This document shows positions 35,227-45,556 of a stretch of DNA of 64,000 nucleotides, in pieces. Numbering within the stretch: position 1 is the first letter of the stretch; each line of letters begins with the position of its first letter. The position numbers were made by a program, and so were the translations under genes. The notes beneath the pieces were generated by a model. The model was given only the letters and a program-made list of their open reading frames with translations, was not told the DNA's origin and searched no databases. Origin of the DNA: an uncultured Sphingobacteriales bacterium. GTDB lineage: Bacteria; Bacteroidota; Bacteroidia; Chitinophagales; Chitinophagaceae. Location: positions 127,494 through 191,493 of the forward strand of contig CALKHN010000051.1 of assembly GCA_937991535.1 (NCBI GenBank). Reading direction: 5' to 3'.

Positions 35227-37734
35227 ATGCCTGCTATCAGAACTATATTGGTGCAACTTTGTATACTGATATCTTCTGTGCTGCCGGCGCAACAAAAAAC
35301 TGCTGTTGTTTCCGGTAAAGTGGCAGATGCAGATGAAAAACCTTTAGCCAAAGTAACCGTAACCATTTTAGGAAAGCAAACTGGAACAGCAACTTCCGAT
35401 TCCGGTACATTCTCCATAAAAGTACCAGCCGGAAAAGCCATCGCGTTAGTATTTTCTTTCACCGGCTTCCATACCGTTCAGCGTAATTTTTATCTCAGTG
35501 AAAATGAACAGGAGAAAGTGGTCATTCGTATGGAAAGCAGTTCAAAAGTATTGGAAGAAGTTATCGTAAAAGATGAAAGAGAGCGAACAGAAACCGGGCT
35601 TATACGCATTAATCCAAAACATGCACTCACCATAGCATCCGCTACCGGCGGTGTAGAAAGCCTGATAAAGATATTTGTTGGCAGCAACAATGAGCTTACA
35701 TCGCAGTATACAGTGCGTGGTGGCAATTACGATGAGAACCTTGTTTATATCAACGACTTTGAAATCTTTCGTCCTTATTTAGTGCGTAGCGGCCAGCAGG
35801 AAGGGTTGAGTTTTATCAATCCCGGGCTTACAGGAGGTATCAGCTTTTACAATGGAGGCTTCCAGGCCAAATATGGAGATAAGATGAGCAGTGTGCTTGA
35901 TGTTCAGTATAAAAAACCCAAAGCCTTCGCAGGCTCTGCATATATTGGTTTGTTGGAACAGGGCTTTCACATGGAGGGTATTTCAAAAAATGGTAAGTTT
36001 AGCTACCTTGCTGGTGTGCGCAACAGGTCAAACAGGAATCTGTTAAGCACACAGGAAACCAAAGGCAATTACATTCCTTCCTCATCTGATATTCAGGCTT
36101 TATTTACTTACCGCTTAAACGGCAAATGGCAATTGGAACTGCTGGGTAATTTATCCCGCACCAAATTCACGCTTATACCTGAGGAAGCAAAACTTACTTC
36201 ATCCGTTCTTTCGCCTTTATTCAGCGTTAACCTGGGGCTTGATATTTATTTTGAAGGAAGCGAGCAGGACCGGTATGCAACGAATATGATTGGTGTAAGT
36301 GCGCTGCAACAGGTAAATAAAAAATTGAAATTAAAATGGATACTGAGCAGGTTCGAAAACAATGAACAGGAAGCTTATGATATTACAGGCGCCTATTTAT
36401 TCGGGGAAAGGAGTTTCGACAAATTGCAGCCCGATTTCGGATCAATCGTTAATCCATTAGGCGCAGGAGTATTTATAAATCATGCCAGGAATAAATTGGA
36501 TATTGAAAACTGGAATATAGCTCACAAAGGGGGATGGGATAATAAAAATCATTTCATCCAATGGGGCGTGAGTGCGGGGAAAACAATAATATCTGATCGC
36601 TTAAGCGAATGGGAAGCACAGGATTCCGCGGGCTATAATCTTCCATATCAACCCGGGCTACTGCATCTGTATAAAGTAAGAAAATCGGCAACAGACCTCG
36701 ATATCAGCAAGCTTTCTGGTTATGTGCAGGACAATATACGGTTCGGCGGCTCATCGCATATTACTGTGCAGGTAGGAATACGATTTAACTATAATTCTTT
36801 AAATAATGAATTATTGCTGTCGCCGCGTGCACAAATATCGTGGATGCCGGCTGCAGATAAAGACTGGGTTTTAAAACTTGCGGCAGGTGCATATGATCAG
36901 CCTCCCTTTTACAGGGAACTAAGAAGATACGATGGCTCAGTGAATACAGCCGTAAAGGCACAGCGAAGCTGGCAGTTGGTTGCTGGCGCCGATCATAATT
37001 TCAAACTGTGGGAACGGCCTTCCCGGATAACTTTAGAAGCCTACTATAAGCGTTTGCGCAATGTTGATCCTTATGATATAGACAATGTACGCATCCGGTA
37101 TTTTGGCGATAACAGCGCCAAAGCATATGCAACGGGTGTGGAGATACGCCTGTTTAGCGAGTTGGTAAAGGATGCCGAAAGCTGGGTGAGTATAGGGCTA
37201 ATGCGGACTATGGAAAAGATAAATGATTTCCATTATTACCGTTACAAAAACGCAAACGGAGAATTTATTAACGCTCAAACAGAAGACCAGATAGTTGCCG
37301 ACAGCGTTCGTTTTGATAAAGGATGGATGCGGCGTCCTACAGACAGGCTGCTTACATTTGGTATGTTCTTCCAGGATTATTTAAGCACCAACAAAAATTT
37401 TAAAGTGCATTTGAATATGATTTACGGAACCAGTATGCCCTACAATATTCCCGGTAGCATACGGTACCGGAACGGCATAATAATTGATCCGTATATACGT
37501 GTTGATATAGGTTTCAGCGCTTTGTTGCTGAGCAGCGATAAAAGCAACCGAAGAAGTCATAATCCTTTTAGGAAATTCGATAATATATGGGCAAGCCTTG
37601 AGGTATTTAACCTGCTCGACCGCGACAATACCATTTCTTACATGTTTATCAAAGATTTTTCTAATACTGTATATACGATCCCTAACCGCTTAACTCCCCG
37701 CCTGTTGAATTTTAAATTACTGGCACGATTTTAA
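35227..37734 (+). CDS. TonB-dependent outer-membrane receptor with carboxypeptidase-like N-domain
   Basis: 835 residues from the ATG at 35227 (an upstream TTG is also in frame). A signal peptide ends VLPAQQ; a carboxypeptidase-regulatory-like domain (VSGKVADADEKPLAKVTVTI) leads to a plug domain (GGVESLIKIFVGSNNELTSQ and YTVRGGNYDENLVYINDFEI), then the long beta-barrel ending in Phe (LLNFKLLARF). It imports a large nutrient or metal complex across the outer membrane with TonB energy. No SusD gene is adjacent, so it is not a classical glycan-utilization pair. The ligand is unknown. Confidence 0.9.
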   Translation: MPAIRTILVQLCILISSVLPAQQKTAVVSGKVADADEKPLAKVTVTILGKQTGTATSDSGTFSIKVPAGKAIALVFSFTGFHTVQRNFYLSENEQEKVVIRMESSSKVLEEVIVKDERERTETGLIRINPKHALTIASATGGVESLIKIFVGSNNELTSQYTVRGGNYDENLVYINDFEIFRPYLVRSGQQEGLSFINPGLTGGISFYNGGFQAKYGDKMSSVLDVQYKKPKAFAGSAYIGLLEQGFHMEGISKNGKFSYLAGVRNRSNRNLLSTQETKGNYIPSSSDIQALFTYRLNGKWQLELLGNLSRTKFTLIPEEAKLTSSVLSPLFSVNLGLDIYFEGSEQDRYATNMIGVSALQQVNKKLKLKWILSRFENNEQEAYDITGAYLFGERSFDKLQPDFGSIVNPLGAGVFINHARNKLDIENWNIAHKGGWDNKNHFIQWGVSAGKTIISDRLSEWEAQDSAGYNLPYQPGLLHLYKVRKSATDLDISKLSGYVQDNIRFGGSSHITVQVGIRFNYNSLNNELLLSPRAQISWMPAADKDWVLKLAAGAYDQPPFYRELRRYDGSVNTAVKAQRSWQLVAGADHNFKLWERPSRITLEAYYKRLRNVDPYDIDNVRIRYFGDNSAKAYATGVEIRLFSELVKDAESWVSIGLMRTMEKINDFHYYRYKNANGEFINAQTEDQIVADSVRFDKGWMRRPTDRLLTFGMFFQDYLSTNKNFKVHLNMIYGTSMPYNIPGSIRYRNGIIIDPYIRVDIGFSALLLSSDKSNRRSHNPFRKFDNIWASLEVFNLLDRDNTISYMFIKDFSNTVYTIPNRLTPRLLNFKLLARF

Positions 37735-37851
37735 ATAAGTATTCACATTTGTGTATAAGTAAATTTGTATTTTATAAACCGCGAATCGTTACATTTGATT
37801 GAATGGATGAGGTAGTCGAATGACTATTTGTGAACAATAAACCGAACTGAA

Positions 37852-38838
37852 TTGACAGAAGCAATCATTAACCTGGAAACCGTTAACCCTATTGAATTTT
37901 TTGGTGTTAACAATGGGAAGCTCGATCTTCTAAAAAAGAAATTTCCCCTTTTAAAAATTCTCAGCCGTGGTACGCAAATTAAGCTGAGTGGTGCTCCTGA
38001 GCAAATTGAATCCGCAAAGGAAAAGATCGTGTTGCTTATTCAATACCTGGAACGGAACGGGCATGTAAGTGAAAATTATTTTGAGCAGATACTGGGCGGC
38101 GATGATGCAGAGACGGTTGATAATTTTGTGGAGCGCAACAGCAATGATATACTGGTGTTTGGGCCCAATGGTAAAAGTGTGAGGGCCAGAACGCCAAATC
38201 AAAAACGCATGGTAACGGCAGCCGAAAAAAATGACATCGTTTTTGCCATCGGTCCGGCAGGAACCGGTAAAACGTATACCGCCGTAGCTTTGGCGGTTCG
38301 TGCGTTAAAAAACAAGTCGGTAAAAAAGATCATTCTTACCCGGCCGGCTGTTGAAGCGGGGGAGAGCCTCGGATTTTTACCTGGCGATCTCAAGGAAAAA
38401 ATAGATCCTTATCTCCGGCCATTATACGATGCGCTGGATGACATGATCCCTGCCGATAAACTGGGTTATTATATGAGCACCCGTGTAATTGAAATAGCAC
38501 CATTGGCCTACATGCGCGGACGCACATTGGACAATGCATTCATAATATTAGATGAAGCCCAGAATGCCACTGACCTGCAGATCAAAATGTTTTTAACCCG
38601 TATAGGTGCTAATGCAAAAGCCATCATAACCGGCGATATCACCCAGGTTGACCTTCCAAAGCACCAGCGGAGCGGACTTGAAAAAGCCACCCGCATATTA
38701 AAGAACATAGATGGCATCACGCATATTCAACTGGATGAGGACGATGTGGTACGCCATCGCCTGGTTAAGGCCATCATCAAAGCTTACGACAGGGATCATG
38801 AGAGACTACAAAATATGAGTAAAGAAGGAAATGAGTAG
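37852..38838 (+). CDS. phoH: PhoH family protein
   Basis: 328 residues, start TTG at 37852; the sequence [20 protein letters not shown] is the family N-terminus, so TTG is preferred. An RNA-binding KH-like N-domain precedes the ATPase core with Walker [17 protein letters not shown] and Walker [21 protein letters not shown]. PhoH-like (YbeZ) proteins act with the rRNA endonuclease YbeY in rRNA maturation. No ybeY is adjacent. The gene lies alone after a 117-base gap. Confidence 0.92.
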   Translation: MTEAIINLETVNPIEFFGVNNGKLDLLKKKFPLLKILSRGTQIKLSGAPEQIESAKEKIVLLIQYLERNGHVSENYFEQILGGDDAETVDNFVERNSNDILVFGPNGKSVRARTPNQKRMVTAAEKNDIVFAIGPAGTGKTYTAVALAVRALKNKSVKKIILTRPAVEAGESLGFLPGDLKEKIDPYLRPLYDALDDMIPADKLGYYMSTRVIEIAPLAYMRGRTLDNAFIILDEAQNATDLQIKMFLTRIGANAKAIITGDITQVDLPKHQRSGLEKATRILKNIDGITHIQLDEDDVVRHRLVKAIIKAYDRDHERLQNMSKEGNE

Positions 38839-38885
38839 ATAAGATAAATAAAAATGCAGATGTTGCCTGTTCTACAGTAATTATA

Positions 38886-40490
38886 TTATTCGGAGACTTC
38901 AATGCGCCTTACTTCTCCGTATTTAAACTCTTTTAGCGGTTCCGATAATTTTATTTTTTTACCGGTAGTTCTTAAATAATATGCGTTTAACGCCGGTACA
39001 GGCTTGCCCCATAGAAGAACGTTAGGGGCGTGGGGAATAGCCGCTACACTGTTGATATTAAATTGGTGCAATATGCGAACATACAATCCTGTAAAATTAT
39101 GTCCGGATATTATTATATTTTTTAAAGGAAAGTGTGCAGGCGTGTCAAAAATAGAGAAATAATCAAGTGGGAATGAATTGTCACTAACCAGAAATAAGTT
39201 CTTTGGATATTTGATTATCTCGGTTGCGGTATTTACGAAGAGATCGTTTTTAAACCTGTTGTTTACATTTGTTTTACATATCCGGACTATCCCCCAGAAT
39301 AATAGAAAAAAAATACATCCTATTTTTATTGCATAATAATTTTTATTGCGATAGCTGTCTCTGTCACAAGAAGAGAAATAAACCAATGTTGAAAACAACC
39401 ATAGACAACCAACAACAATATAATCTGGCAGTTTCCAATTTACCATAAGAAAAGTCCATCCACCAATGATGCACATAAAAGACCCCAGGCAAATTAAGAT
39501 ATTGCGCTTTTTACAGGGATAGGCTAACAGAACAAAAAATGGTAATGCAAAAAATATTCTATTGTTAATAAAAAACCATTTTAATATTTCTCCCGAAAAT
39601 ATTGGATTAACTCTATTTCTGTCTTGAACAAGCTTATTGTGCATTTTTAAAAGCTTCCCTGAATTTAAAAAAGTAGTATCAATTGTTAACGCATATTTTA
39701 TAAGCTGCTGTTCCGTTTCCCACTCTGAAGAAGGTATTTCATATAATGAATGATAGTTAAAAAATTTGTATAGGTTTTGCCTGTATCGCTCTTCCTGGGT
39801 CCAGTTAGGAATGTGTTTATTGTAATAGGATTGGTGTGTTTTATTAAGAAGAATTATAAAAATGACGACTAAAGCAAGGCTTCCGGTTACACGTAGAGCA
39901 CTTTGCTGGCGAAAAGGAAAGAAAAGGAATGGGAGCGCAATGCCGACTAAAGGAATGATGGAATAAATACGAAAAGCGAAGGCGAGAAGCAGAAGCAATA
40001 CTGCAGTGATATACTTGCGGGTGGAAAATGAAGATTCTGATACAGTGGAAGCCAATACTAATAGGGCGGCGCAGGTTAAAACTACTGATGTATTTGTAAA
40101 GCTGATGCTGAGTAGAAAATTACATTCAAAAACAACAAAAAGTACGCTGTAAAACAGAAATCCTTCCACTTTGGATGATGTCTTATAGATGACCTGGTAA
40201 AGAATAATGCTGCATGCCAGGAAATGAGCTGTAATCAGTAACCAGGAATACCAGTTAACAGTTGGGTTGAAGATAAACAAATTTTTAAGTGTCAGCGTAA
40301 GAACGGGATGTAGTAAATGAGCGTAATGAATGAGTTCAGTAGGGCTAAAATAAAATCCACCGCTTAGTAAATAAAGGCAAAATACATCATCCCCGCTATT
40401 AAAGATCGGTGTAGAAAATGCCAAAAACGAAAAGAAGAGAAGAAGGTTGTATAATAATGCTATTCCAACGTTATAGTTGACTTGTTTCAT
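38886..40490 (-). CDS. Polytopic membrane protein, possible GT-C glycosyltransferase
   Basis: 534 residues with about eleven membrane helices and a large C-terminal periplasmic domain. The first periplasmic loop FNSGDDVFCLYLLSGGFYFS carries an Asp pair of the kind that forms the catalytic site of GT-C enzymes, which take sugar from a polyprenyl phosphate. No closer family was recognised. It is the last gene of a leftward operon (13 bases after the phosphatase-fold gene) together with a methyltransferase and a membrane phosphatase-fold enzyme, which suggests envelope glycan assembly. Confidence 0.65.
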   Translation of the reverse strand: MKQVNYNVGIALLYNLLLFFSFLAFSTPIFNSGDDVFCLYLLSGGFYFSPTELIHYAHLLHPVLTLTLKNLFIFNPTVNWYSWLLITAHFLACSIILYQVIYKTSSKVEGFLFYSVLFVVFECNFLLSISFTNTSVVLTCAALLVLASTVSESSFSTRKYITAVLLLLLAFAFRIYSIIPLVGIALPFLFFPFRQQSALRVTGSLALVVIFIILLNKTHQSYYNKHIPNWTQEERYRQNLYKFFNYHSLYEIPSSEWETEQQLIKYALTIDTTFLNSGKLLKMHNKLVQDRNRVNPIFSGEILKWFFINNRIFFALPFFVLLAYPCKKRNILICLGSFMCIIGGWTFLMVNWKLPDYIVVGCLWLFSTLVYFSSCDRDSYRNKNYYAIKIGCIFFLLFWGIVRICKTNVNNRFKNDLFVNTATEIIKYPKNLFLVSDNSFPLDYFSIFDTPAHFPLKNIIISGHNFTGLYVRILHQFNINSVAAIPHAPNVLLWGKPVPALNAYYLRTTGKKIKLSEPLKEFKYGEVRRIEVSE

Positions 40491-40503
40491 ACAATAATGG
40501 AGT

Positions 40504-42003
40504 CTAATTCGCTGGTAAGTAGTGAATTTTCACAACAGAATCTTTCAGCAAAGGAAGTTTCGTATTGAAATATTTATTTAATATTACTCTAAAGGAATTT
40601 ACCGGACTAATGCTGTCGTATAAAAGTCTGTAATCATTGTCAGAAAAATAAAACATACTCAGATTCATGTACTGTAATTCGGTTGTTTCCACCTCGGGGG
40701 CTTTATACCTATACCCGTGATCTCCTTCAATAATCACCACGCTGGGCCGGGCCCGGGTTTGATTGGCCGCCTGCGCAATCTGCTGAATAAGCTTATTTGC
40801 ATATCTCACCTGTTCCAAATAGCCTTGTGAATCGCTGATTGGGGTATCTTTTTGTAGTGGATTTATACGCTGTCCGTTTCTGTCCAGATCAAATGGCGGA
40901 TGGGGGAAAAGCAAATGGGTATATACAAGCCTGGGGGAATCGCTTTGGCTTTTTAATTCGGCGAGCGTACGCTTGAAATTTAAGGCATTATTATTATCGT
41001 CATATGTTTCGGAGTTGTTGTTATCACGAGAAGAAGGCCAAAACAATAAAAAATTCCACATTATATCGTGCTGAAATCTCTTCCAGAATGTTTCGCCGGA
41101 TAAGATTTTTATATGGTTTCTGCGCGTAAATTTCGCTGGAGTCATTGTTCCATCAGCCCCAAGAGAATAATCGAGAACCCGGTATCCTATTTTTTTTAAA
41201 AACCTGTGCAGGAAATTCCGACTCAGCGAATACCAGGCTTGCTGTATTTCTTTTGAACCAAAAATAAGTTCTTCAGCCTCCAGGTTAAAGTATTGCATAT
41301 TAAAGGTACTGGTAACAGACATTGGAGTTGAATTGTAATTGCTTTTTGAATTTCCGGCAATGTAAAAGTTGTAATTCCGCATAGCGGAATCCAGTGAGCT
41401 GTTATCAAAATTAAAATATTTCTTTAGGGCCTTTGTGCTGGTATATTCATCAAATACAATAAAATAAATATCAGGATACCTGCTGCTGTCTGCCTTGTTT
41501 ACGATTATTTCCTGTTGGGGGTTCTTTCTAGAAAGGTTATTTAAACCGTTTGCACCGGTTATCGCGTTACCCCCAATTTCAACCAGTTCAAGAATCACAA
41601 GGATACAGAACAGAAAATTAAAAAAGATCGTAGCCCTGACCGGAGGTTCATTTGTTTTCAATTTAACGGATAACAACGATATTAGTATTATAGACAGGGA
41701 TAAAAGGAAAGAATAGGAACTAAAAAAAGAAGAAGGGAACAGGTTTTTAACATAATCGTGAAAAGCTCCCCAAAAAAAGAAGAAAATCAATAATGCCATC
41801 GCCCATAACCCTGCCTTTTGGTTTGACTTATAAAAAAGTTTTCCAGCAAAAAACAAAACAACTGATAACAATAGATAATAGAAAGTATACCTGCCCGCTA
41901 AACTCATGTCCAGTAAACCGTAGTACTCATTCACGATATGCAGAACAAAGAAAGCGGGTAATAGCAGCAGATGCAATGGAAGTTGCTTTAGCCTTAAAAG
42001 CAT
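40504..42003 (-). CDS. Membrane alkaline-phosphatase-fold enzyme (sulfatase-like)
   Basis: 499 residues. Five N-terminal membrane helices, then a periplasmic phosphatase-superfamily domain. The metal site is visible: FIVFDEYTS near residue 185, a Ser/Thr nucleophile within NYNSTPMSVTSTF, LLFPHPPFDLD near residue 370, and IIEGDHGYRY near 425. This layout is shared by LTA synthase, YejM and phosphoethanolamine transferases. It probably adds or removes a phospho-group on a surface glycan or lipid. It lies 6 bases downstream of the methyltransferase gene in the same leftward operon. Confidence 0.82.
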   Translation of the reverse strand: MLLRLKQLPLHLLLLPAFFVLHIVNEYYGLLDMSLAGRYTFYYLLLSVVLFFAGKLFYKSNQKAGLWAMALLIFFFFWGAFHDYVKNLFPSSFFSSYSFLLSLSIILISLLSVKLKTNEPPVRATIFFNFLFCILVILELVEIGGNAITGANGLNNLSRKNPQQEIIVNKADSSRYPDIYFIVFDEYTSTKALKKYFNFDNSSLDSAMRNYNFYIAGNSKSNYNSTPMSVTSTFNMQYFNLEAEELIFGSKEIQQAWYSLSRNFLHRFLKKIGYRVLDYSLGADGTMTPAKFTRRNHIKILSGETFWKRFQHDIMWNFLLFWPSSRDNNNSETYDDNNNALNFKRTLAELKSQSDSPRLVYTHLLFPHPPFDLDRNGQRINPLQKDTPISDSQGYLEQVRYANKLIQQIAQAANQTRARPSVVIIEGDHGYRYKAPEVETTELQYMNLSMFYFSDNDYRLLYDSISPVNSFRVILNKYFNTKLPLLKDSVVKIHYLPAN

Positions 42004-42009
42004 ACATTG

Positions 42010-43380
42010 TTATTTGTGTTTCATTAAATAGAGTATCCTTTTGGTCAAAGCAATTTTTTCCTTTTTTACAATCTCAAAAGTATCGGAAAATATGCTTTCA
42101 AAGGCAGACTCAGTATATCCTTCAAAAATATCAATGCGTGCTAATAGCATTTGCTTTACTTTCTCATCCTCCCTGGGCACAAATTCAATAACAAGGTATT
42201 GAGTTAGGGTACTTAATGTTTCCGCCACCCGCTGCAAGGGCACATTTTTTCCTATTACGAGGTGGTGGATAATGGCCAGCGCAAATACCATATCTACCCT
42301 GCACCGGTTTATGAAAGAACTTCTTTCTTCATTGCGCCAGCCTGTTGATGGCGTTGGCTGGCAGATATCAACCATGAGGGGCAATATATTGGTATTGCCT
42401 GTTTGTTTGCAGTGATTGTATAACCTGTCAATGCAATCCGCATCCGAATCTATCGCTATAACACTTTCCGCATAGGGTGCAGCAACTTCAGCAAACAAGC
42501 CGGTATTCGTTCCCGCATCCAACAGGGTTTTTACAGGTATTTCTTTCAACCAGCCTGTTACAATGGATCGTTTGTCTGTTACATATTTTTGATTCAGTAC
42601 GGTTTCATCATAATATCGGTTCCAGGTTGTTTTTACCTTTTTTAGTTTCAACCCCGAAACAAATGATGTCAGGTTGCTGGCAATGTTTAACAATTTTGAC
42701 CGGGAAAATGCAGGTTTCTCCGCTGAAGTTCGATTTGATTTTTGAGATACCCTGTTCTGTAAATAAATATGCAGGGCAACATTGAAATTAAACCGGCTGC
42801 GAAAGGGTAGCCATTTTGATGCAAGCGAAAGGGGAATGCCATCCGGATAGATCTGTAATAACTTCAGCATTTCCGGCGACTGATAAACGCTCAGCAATAA
42901 AGGAACTATAAAAGATTCGGTAAACTGGCGGTAAGCAACCCAGGGTTGGGTAACATCATATTTTTCAAAAGACAGGGTGTCAATAAAAACCGGCCTGCCA
43001 TTCTTAAATTGAATATTGAAAGGAGTAGCATCTTTTAATATCATACCATATTGTATGGCTTCCTTTAAAATACTTAGGGTGAGCAACGCGGCATCCTTTA
43101 ACTGGCTGAAACACCACTCATACGGCCACGAAAGAAAGGTTATTTGTTCGGGTAACAAGGTACAATACCAATCCGCAGAGTTGCTAAAATTTTCATCCAG
43201 TTCAATATGCGGAATAAGTTTTTTTTCTTTAACCATTTGGTTATACAGTCCTGATTCTTTTAGAAATATATAGTTATGTTTAAAGGACTGGTTCACCTGC
43301 CTGTAATATTTTCCTTCATACAAAAAAACAAACCCCGAGGGATCCTTAAAGGAGGCCGGATGCTTTTGTATTTTATCCAT
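42010..43380 (-). CDS. Kinase-like/SAM-methyltransferase fusion protein
   Basis: 456 residues from the ATG at 43380; the frame extends 35 codons upstream, but that part overlaps the small protein gene. The N-terminal half (about 1-260) resembles a protein-kinase-like fold with KDATPFNIQFKNGRPVFIDT, the catalytic Asp-Asn loop and a DT metal site. The C-terminal half is a class I methyltransferase with motif I LLDAGTNTGLFAE and VIAIDSDADCIDRLY. Similar NoeA-type proteins modify glycans. It overlaps the upstream small gene by 8 bases (ATGGATAA), so expression is coupled. Confidence 0.82.
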   Translation of the reverse strand: MDKIQKHPASFKDPSGFVFLYEGKYYRQVNQSFKHNYIFLKESGLYNQMVKEKKLIPHIELDENFSNSADWYCTLLPEQITFLSWPYEWCFSQLKDAALLTLSILKEAIQYGMILKDATPFNIQFKNGRPVFIDTLSFEKYDVTQPWVAYRQFTESFIVPLLLSVYQSPEMLKLLQIYPDGIPLSLASKWLPFRSRFNFNVALHIYLQNRVSQKSNRTSAEKPAFSRSKLLNIASNLTSFVSGLKLKKVKTTWNRYYDETVLNQKYVTDKRSIVTGWLKEIPVKTLLDAGTNTGLFAEVAAPYAESVIAIDSDADCIDRLYNHCKQTGNTNILPLMVDICQPTPSTGWRNEERSSFINRCRVDMVFALAIIHHLVIGKNVPLQRVAETLSTLTQYLVIEFVPREDEKVKQMLLARIDIFEGYTESAFESIFSDTFEIVKKEKIALTKRILYLMKHK

Positions 43381-43543
43381 TCTTTTCTTCGTCTTTGGAT
43401 GGTGTTTCTTTCTTACCTCCGAAGAAGGATTTAACAGTAGCCCATATCGTTTTAAAATAAAAGGCAATGGCCAGTATGCCGGCAATGATCATCTGCACCA
43501 GGTAGCTTCCGCTACCGGGGTCAATATATGCTGTTATATTCAT
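43373..43543 (-). CDS. Small one-helix membrane protein (56 aa)
   Basis: Short gene, ATG at 43543. It begins MNITAYIDPGSGSYLVQMII, continues into one membrane helix, and ends with a charged tail (KKETPSKDEEKNG). The YIDPGSGS motif before a helix is a recurring pattern in small Bacteroidota proteins encoded just upstream of such methyltransferases. The stop overlaps the methyltransferase start by 8 bases, so the two are translationally coupled. It leads the operon. It may recruit the operon products to the membrane; that is inference. Confidence 0.8.
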   Translation of the reverse strand: MNITAYIDPGSGSYLVQMIIAGILAIAFYFKTIWATVKSFFGGKKETPSKDEEKNG

Positions 43544-43561
43544 TGCTCCGGGTTTTGCATT

Positions 43562-44671
43562 TTAAAAGTAATTCAGCTTCGTTTTAGGCGTTAACGTAAG
43601 CAACGTTTCATACATTAACCTGATCGTGTTTTCGATATCTTCTTTGTGCAGCATTTCTACTGTAGTATGCATATACCGCAGCGGTATGGAAATAAGTACC
43701 GAGGGGCAGCCATCATTGGCATATGCGAATGATTCGGTATCCGTTCCGGTGCTACGGCTTACCGTACGGAACTGCACAGGTATTTTTTTATCTTCCGCTA
43801 CTTTTTGCACCACATCCAGTAATTTGTTGTGAACAGCGGGGCCAAAAGCCAGGGATGGGCCTTTTCCGCAGGCTACATCACCTTCAATCATTTTATTGAT
43901 CATAGGGGTAGTGGTGTCGTGGGTTACATCTGTAATAATAGCAACATCGGGCTTAATTCTGCGGGCTATCATTTCTGCCCCTCTTAATCCTATTTCTTCC
44001 TGTACCGCGTTTACAATATATAAACCGAAAGGGAGCTTCTTTTTATTTTCCTTCAGCAGCCGGGCCACTTCAGCGATCATAAAACCGCCGATGCGGTTAT
44101 CCATAGCCCTGCCGATGTAATAGTCATAGGCCAGTTCATCAAAGCCCTCTTCATATGTTGCTACAGCGCCAATCTGAACACCTAAAGCATCTACTTCTTT
44201 TTTACTTCTCGCCCCGCAATCTAAAAAAAGATTATCCACTTTGGGTTGTGTTTCTTTCTCGCCTCCACCCATGCGGGTATGTATGGCAGGCCAGCCGAAC
44301 ACTGCCTTAACCGCTCCTTTTTTACCGTGAATGATCACCCTTTTGCCCGGTGCTACCTGGTGATCCACACCTCCATTTCTTTTCAGATAAATCAGTCCGT
44401 CACTGGTAATATAATTTACAAACCAACTGATTTCATCTGCATGGGCTTCTATCACTACTTTAAATTGCTCATCCGGGTTTATTACACCTACCGCAGTTCC
44501 ATAGGGATCAGCAAAATGATTGTCAATAAAAGGCTTGATATAGTTGAGCCATAATTTCTGCCCGCTGCTTTCAAAGCCGGTTGGCGAGGCGTTGTTGAGA
44601 TAATTTTTAAGAAAGAGAAGAGAACTGTCGTTTACTATAGATTTTTGCTTTGTCTTTGTATTTTTTGCCAT
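43562..44671 (-). CDS. M42 family metallopeptidase
   Basis: 369-residue cytoplasmic aminopeptidase of the PepA/TET group that forms large oligomers and degrades peptides. The metal ligands are visible: EAHADEISW, the bridging Asp in RAMDNRIGGF, the catalytic Glu pair in VQEEIGLRG, TDVTHDTTTPM, and RYMHTTVEM near the C-terminus. The length is typical. It lies 19 bases upstream (in transcription) of the small protein gene, so it may or may not belong to the glycan operon. Confidence 0.94.
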   Translation of the reverse strand: MAKNTKTKQKSIVNDSSLLFLKNYLNNASPTGFESSGQKLWLNYIKPFIDNHFADPYGTAVGVINPDEQFKVVIEAHADEISWFVNYITSDGLIYLKRNGGVDHQVAPGKRVIIHGKKGAVKAVFGWPAIHTRMGGGEKETQPKVDNLFLDCGARSKKEVDALGVQIGAVATYEEGFDELAYDYYIGRAMDNRIGGFMIAEVARLLKENKKKLPFGLYIVNAVQEEIGLRGAEMIARRIKPDVAIITDVTHDTTTPMINKMIEGDVACGKGPSLAFGPAVHNKLLDVVQKVAEDKKIPVQFRTVSRSTGTDTESFAYANDGCPSVLISIPLRYMHTTVEMLHKEDIENTIRLMYETLLTLTPKTKLNYF

Positions 44672-44697
44672 TTTAAATTGAATTGGCGCAAAAATAG

Positions 44698-45555
44698 TTA
44701 AATCCTGAACAACAGGGTTAAAAGCGAAGAAAACATCATCAGCCCATCCAGTATGAAATAGTACAGGTAGTCGCTAAAATGCCTCCGGGCATAATTATAT
44801 AAACCCAGCACAATGCCACCGGGTATCAATAAAAGGACAATGGAAAACGGAGAAAAGGACTGCGTGCTTAATGCAACCGTACTGATCACAAACAACAGCA
44901 GGGCAACCAGGAATATTACCAATATATGCTTCTCACTCATCCAGGTGATCATGCTTTTAACTCCCTGCGCCCGGTCTGCCTCCCTGTCGCGGTAATCGAA
45001 TAAAATACAAATCGCATATATCAGAGAAAAACGACTGATACAAAAAAGCGTATGCGCCATTGTCCAGCTGGTATCAGCTATTAAAATCGGTAGTGCTGTG
45101 GTAACATACATCCATACAAAAGTGAGAAAAAGGGTTTTGCCCACTGCTATTTTGGAAAGAAGTGAAAAATATTTATGTGGAATTTTAGGAGCGGTATATA
45201 GGAAAGTGGCTAAAACCCCAACGCTTAATGGCAACCAGTGCGCTGTCAACTGCAACGCAAGTATTGCCGAAGCAACGAGCATTACGATATAGATACTCAA
45301 TAGCAAACGGCGGTGGGCATCATTCCAGGCAATGCGTAGCGAAGTGGAAGTTACAAAGGGGGTGAGGTACCAGTGAAAGTTATAACTGCATAAGGTAGCG
45401 CAGAATACAAAAAGGTAAAATATGCGGGTATTGTATTGTAGTTTAAAGAAATGATTCGTTTGCGTGATCATTAGTACAGCACAAAGCGATATATAGAGGT
45501 TGCTATATATAAATAAACGAAATATACGGCTCACGTTTACAGCATTTGCATGCAA
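44698..45555 (-). CDS. UbiA-like membrane protein lacking the first Asp-rich motif
   Basis: 285 residues, start TTG at 45555 (or GTG at 45534), with about eight membrane helices. The second motif of UbiA prenyltransferases, DYRDREADRAQG, is present near residue 195. The first NxxxDxxxD motif is replaced by LCSYNFHWYLTPFV with no Asp cluster. Without it prenyl diphosphate binding would be impaired, so the protein may have a different role or substrate. The membrane topology still fits UbiA. It has 26 bases to the M42 gene. Confidence 0.7.
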   Translation of the reverse strand: MHANAVNVSRIFRLFIYSNLYISLCAVLMITQTNHFFKLQYNTRIFYLFVFCATLCSYNFHWYLTPFVTSTSLRIAWNDAHRRLLLSIYIVMLVASAILALQLTAHWLPLSVGVLATFLYTAPKIPHKYFSLLSKIAVGKTLFLTFVWMYVTTALPILIADTSWTMAHTLFCISRFSLIYAICILFDYRDREADRAQGVKSMITWMSEKHILVIFLVALLLFVISTVALSTQSFSPFSIVLLLIPGGIVLGLYNYARRHFSDYLYYFILDGLMMFSSLLTLLFRI

Positions 45556-45556
45556 G

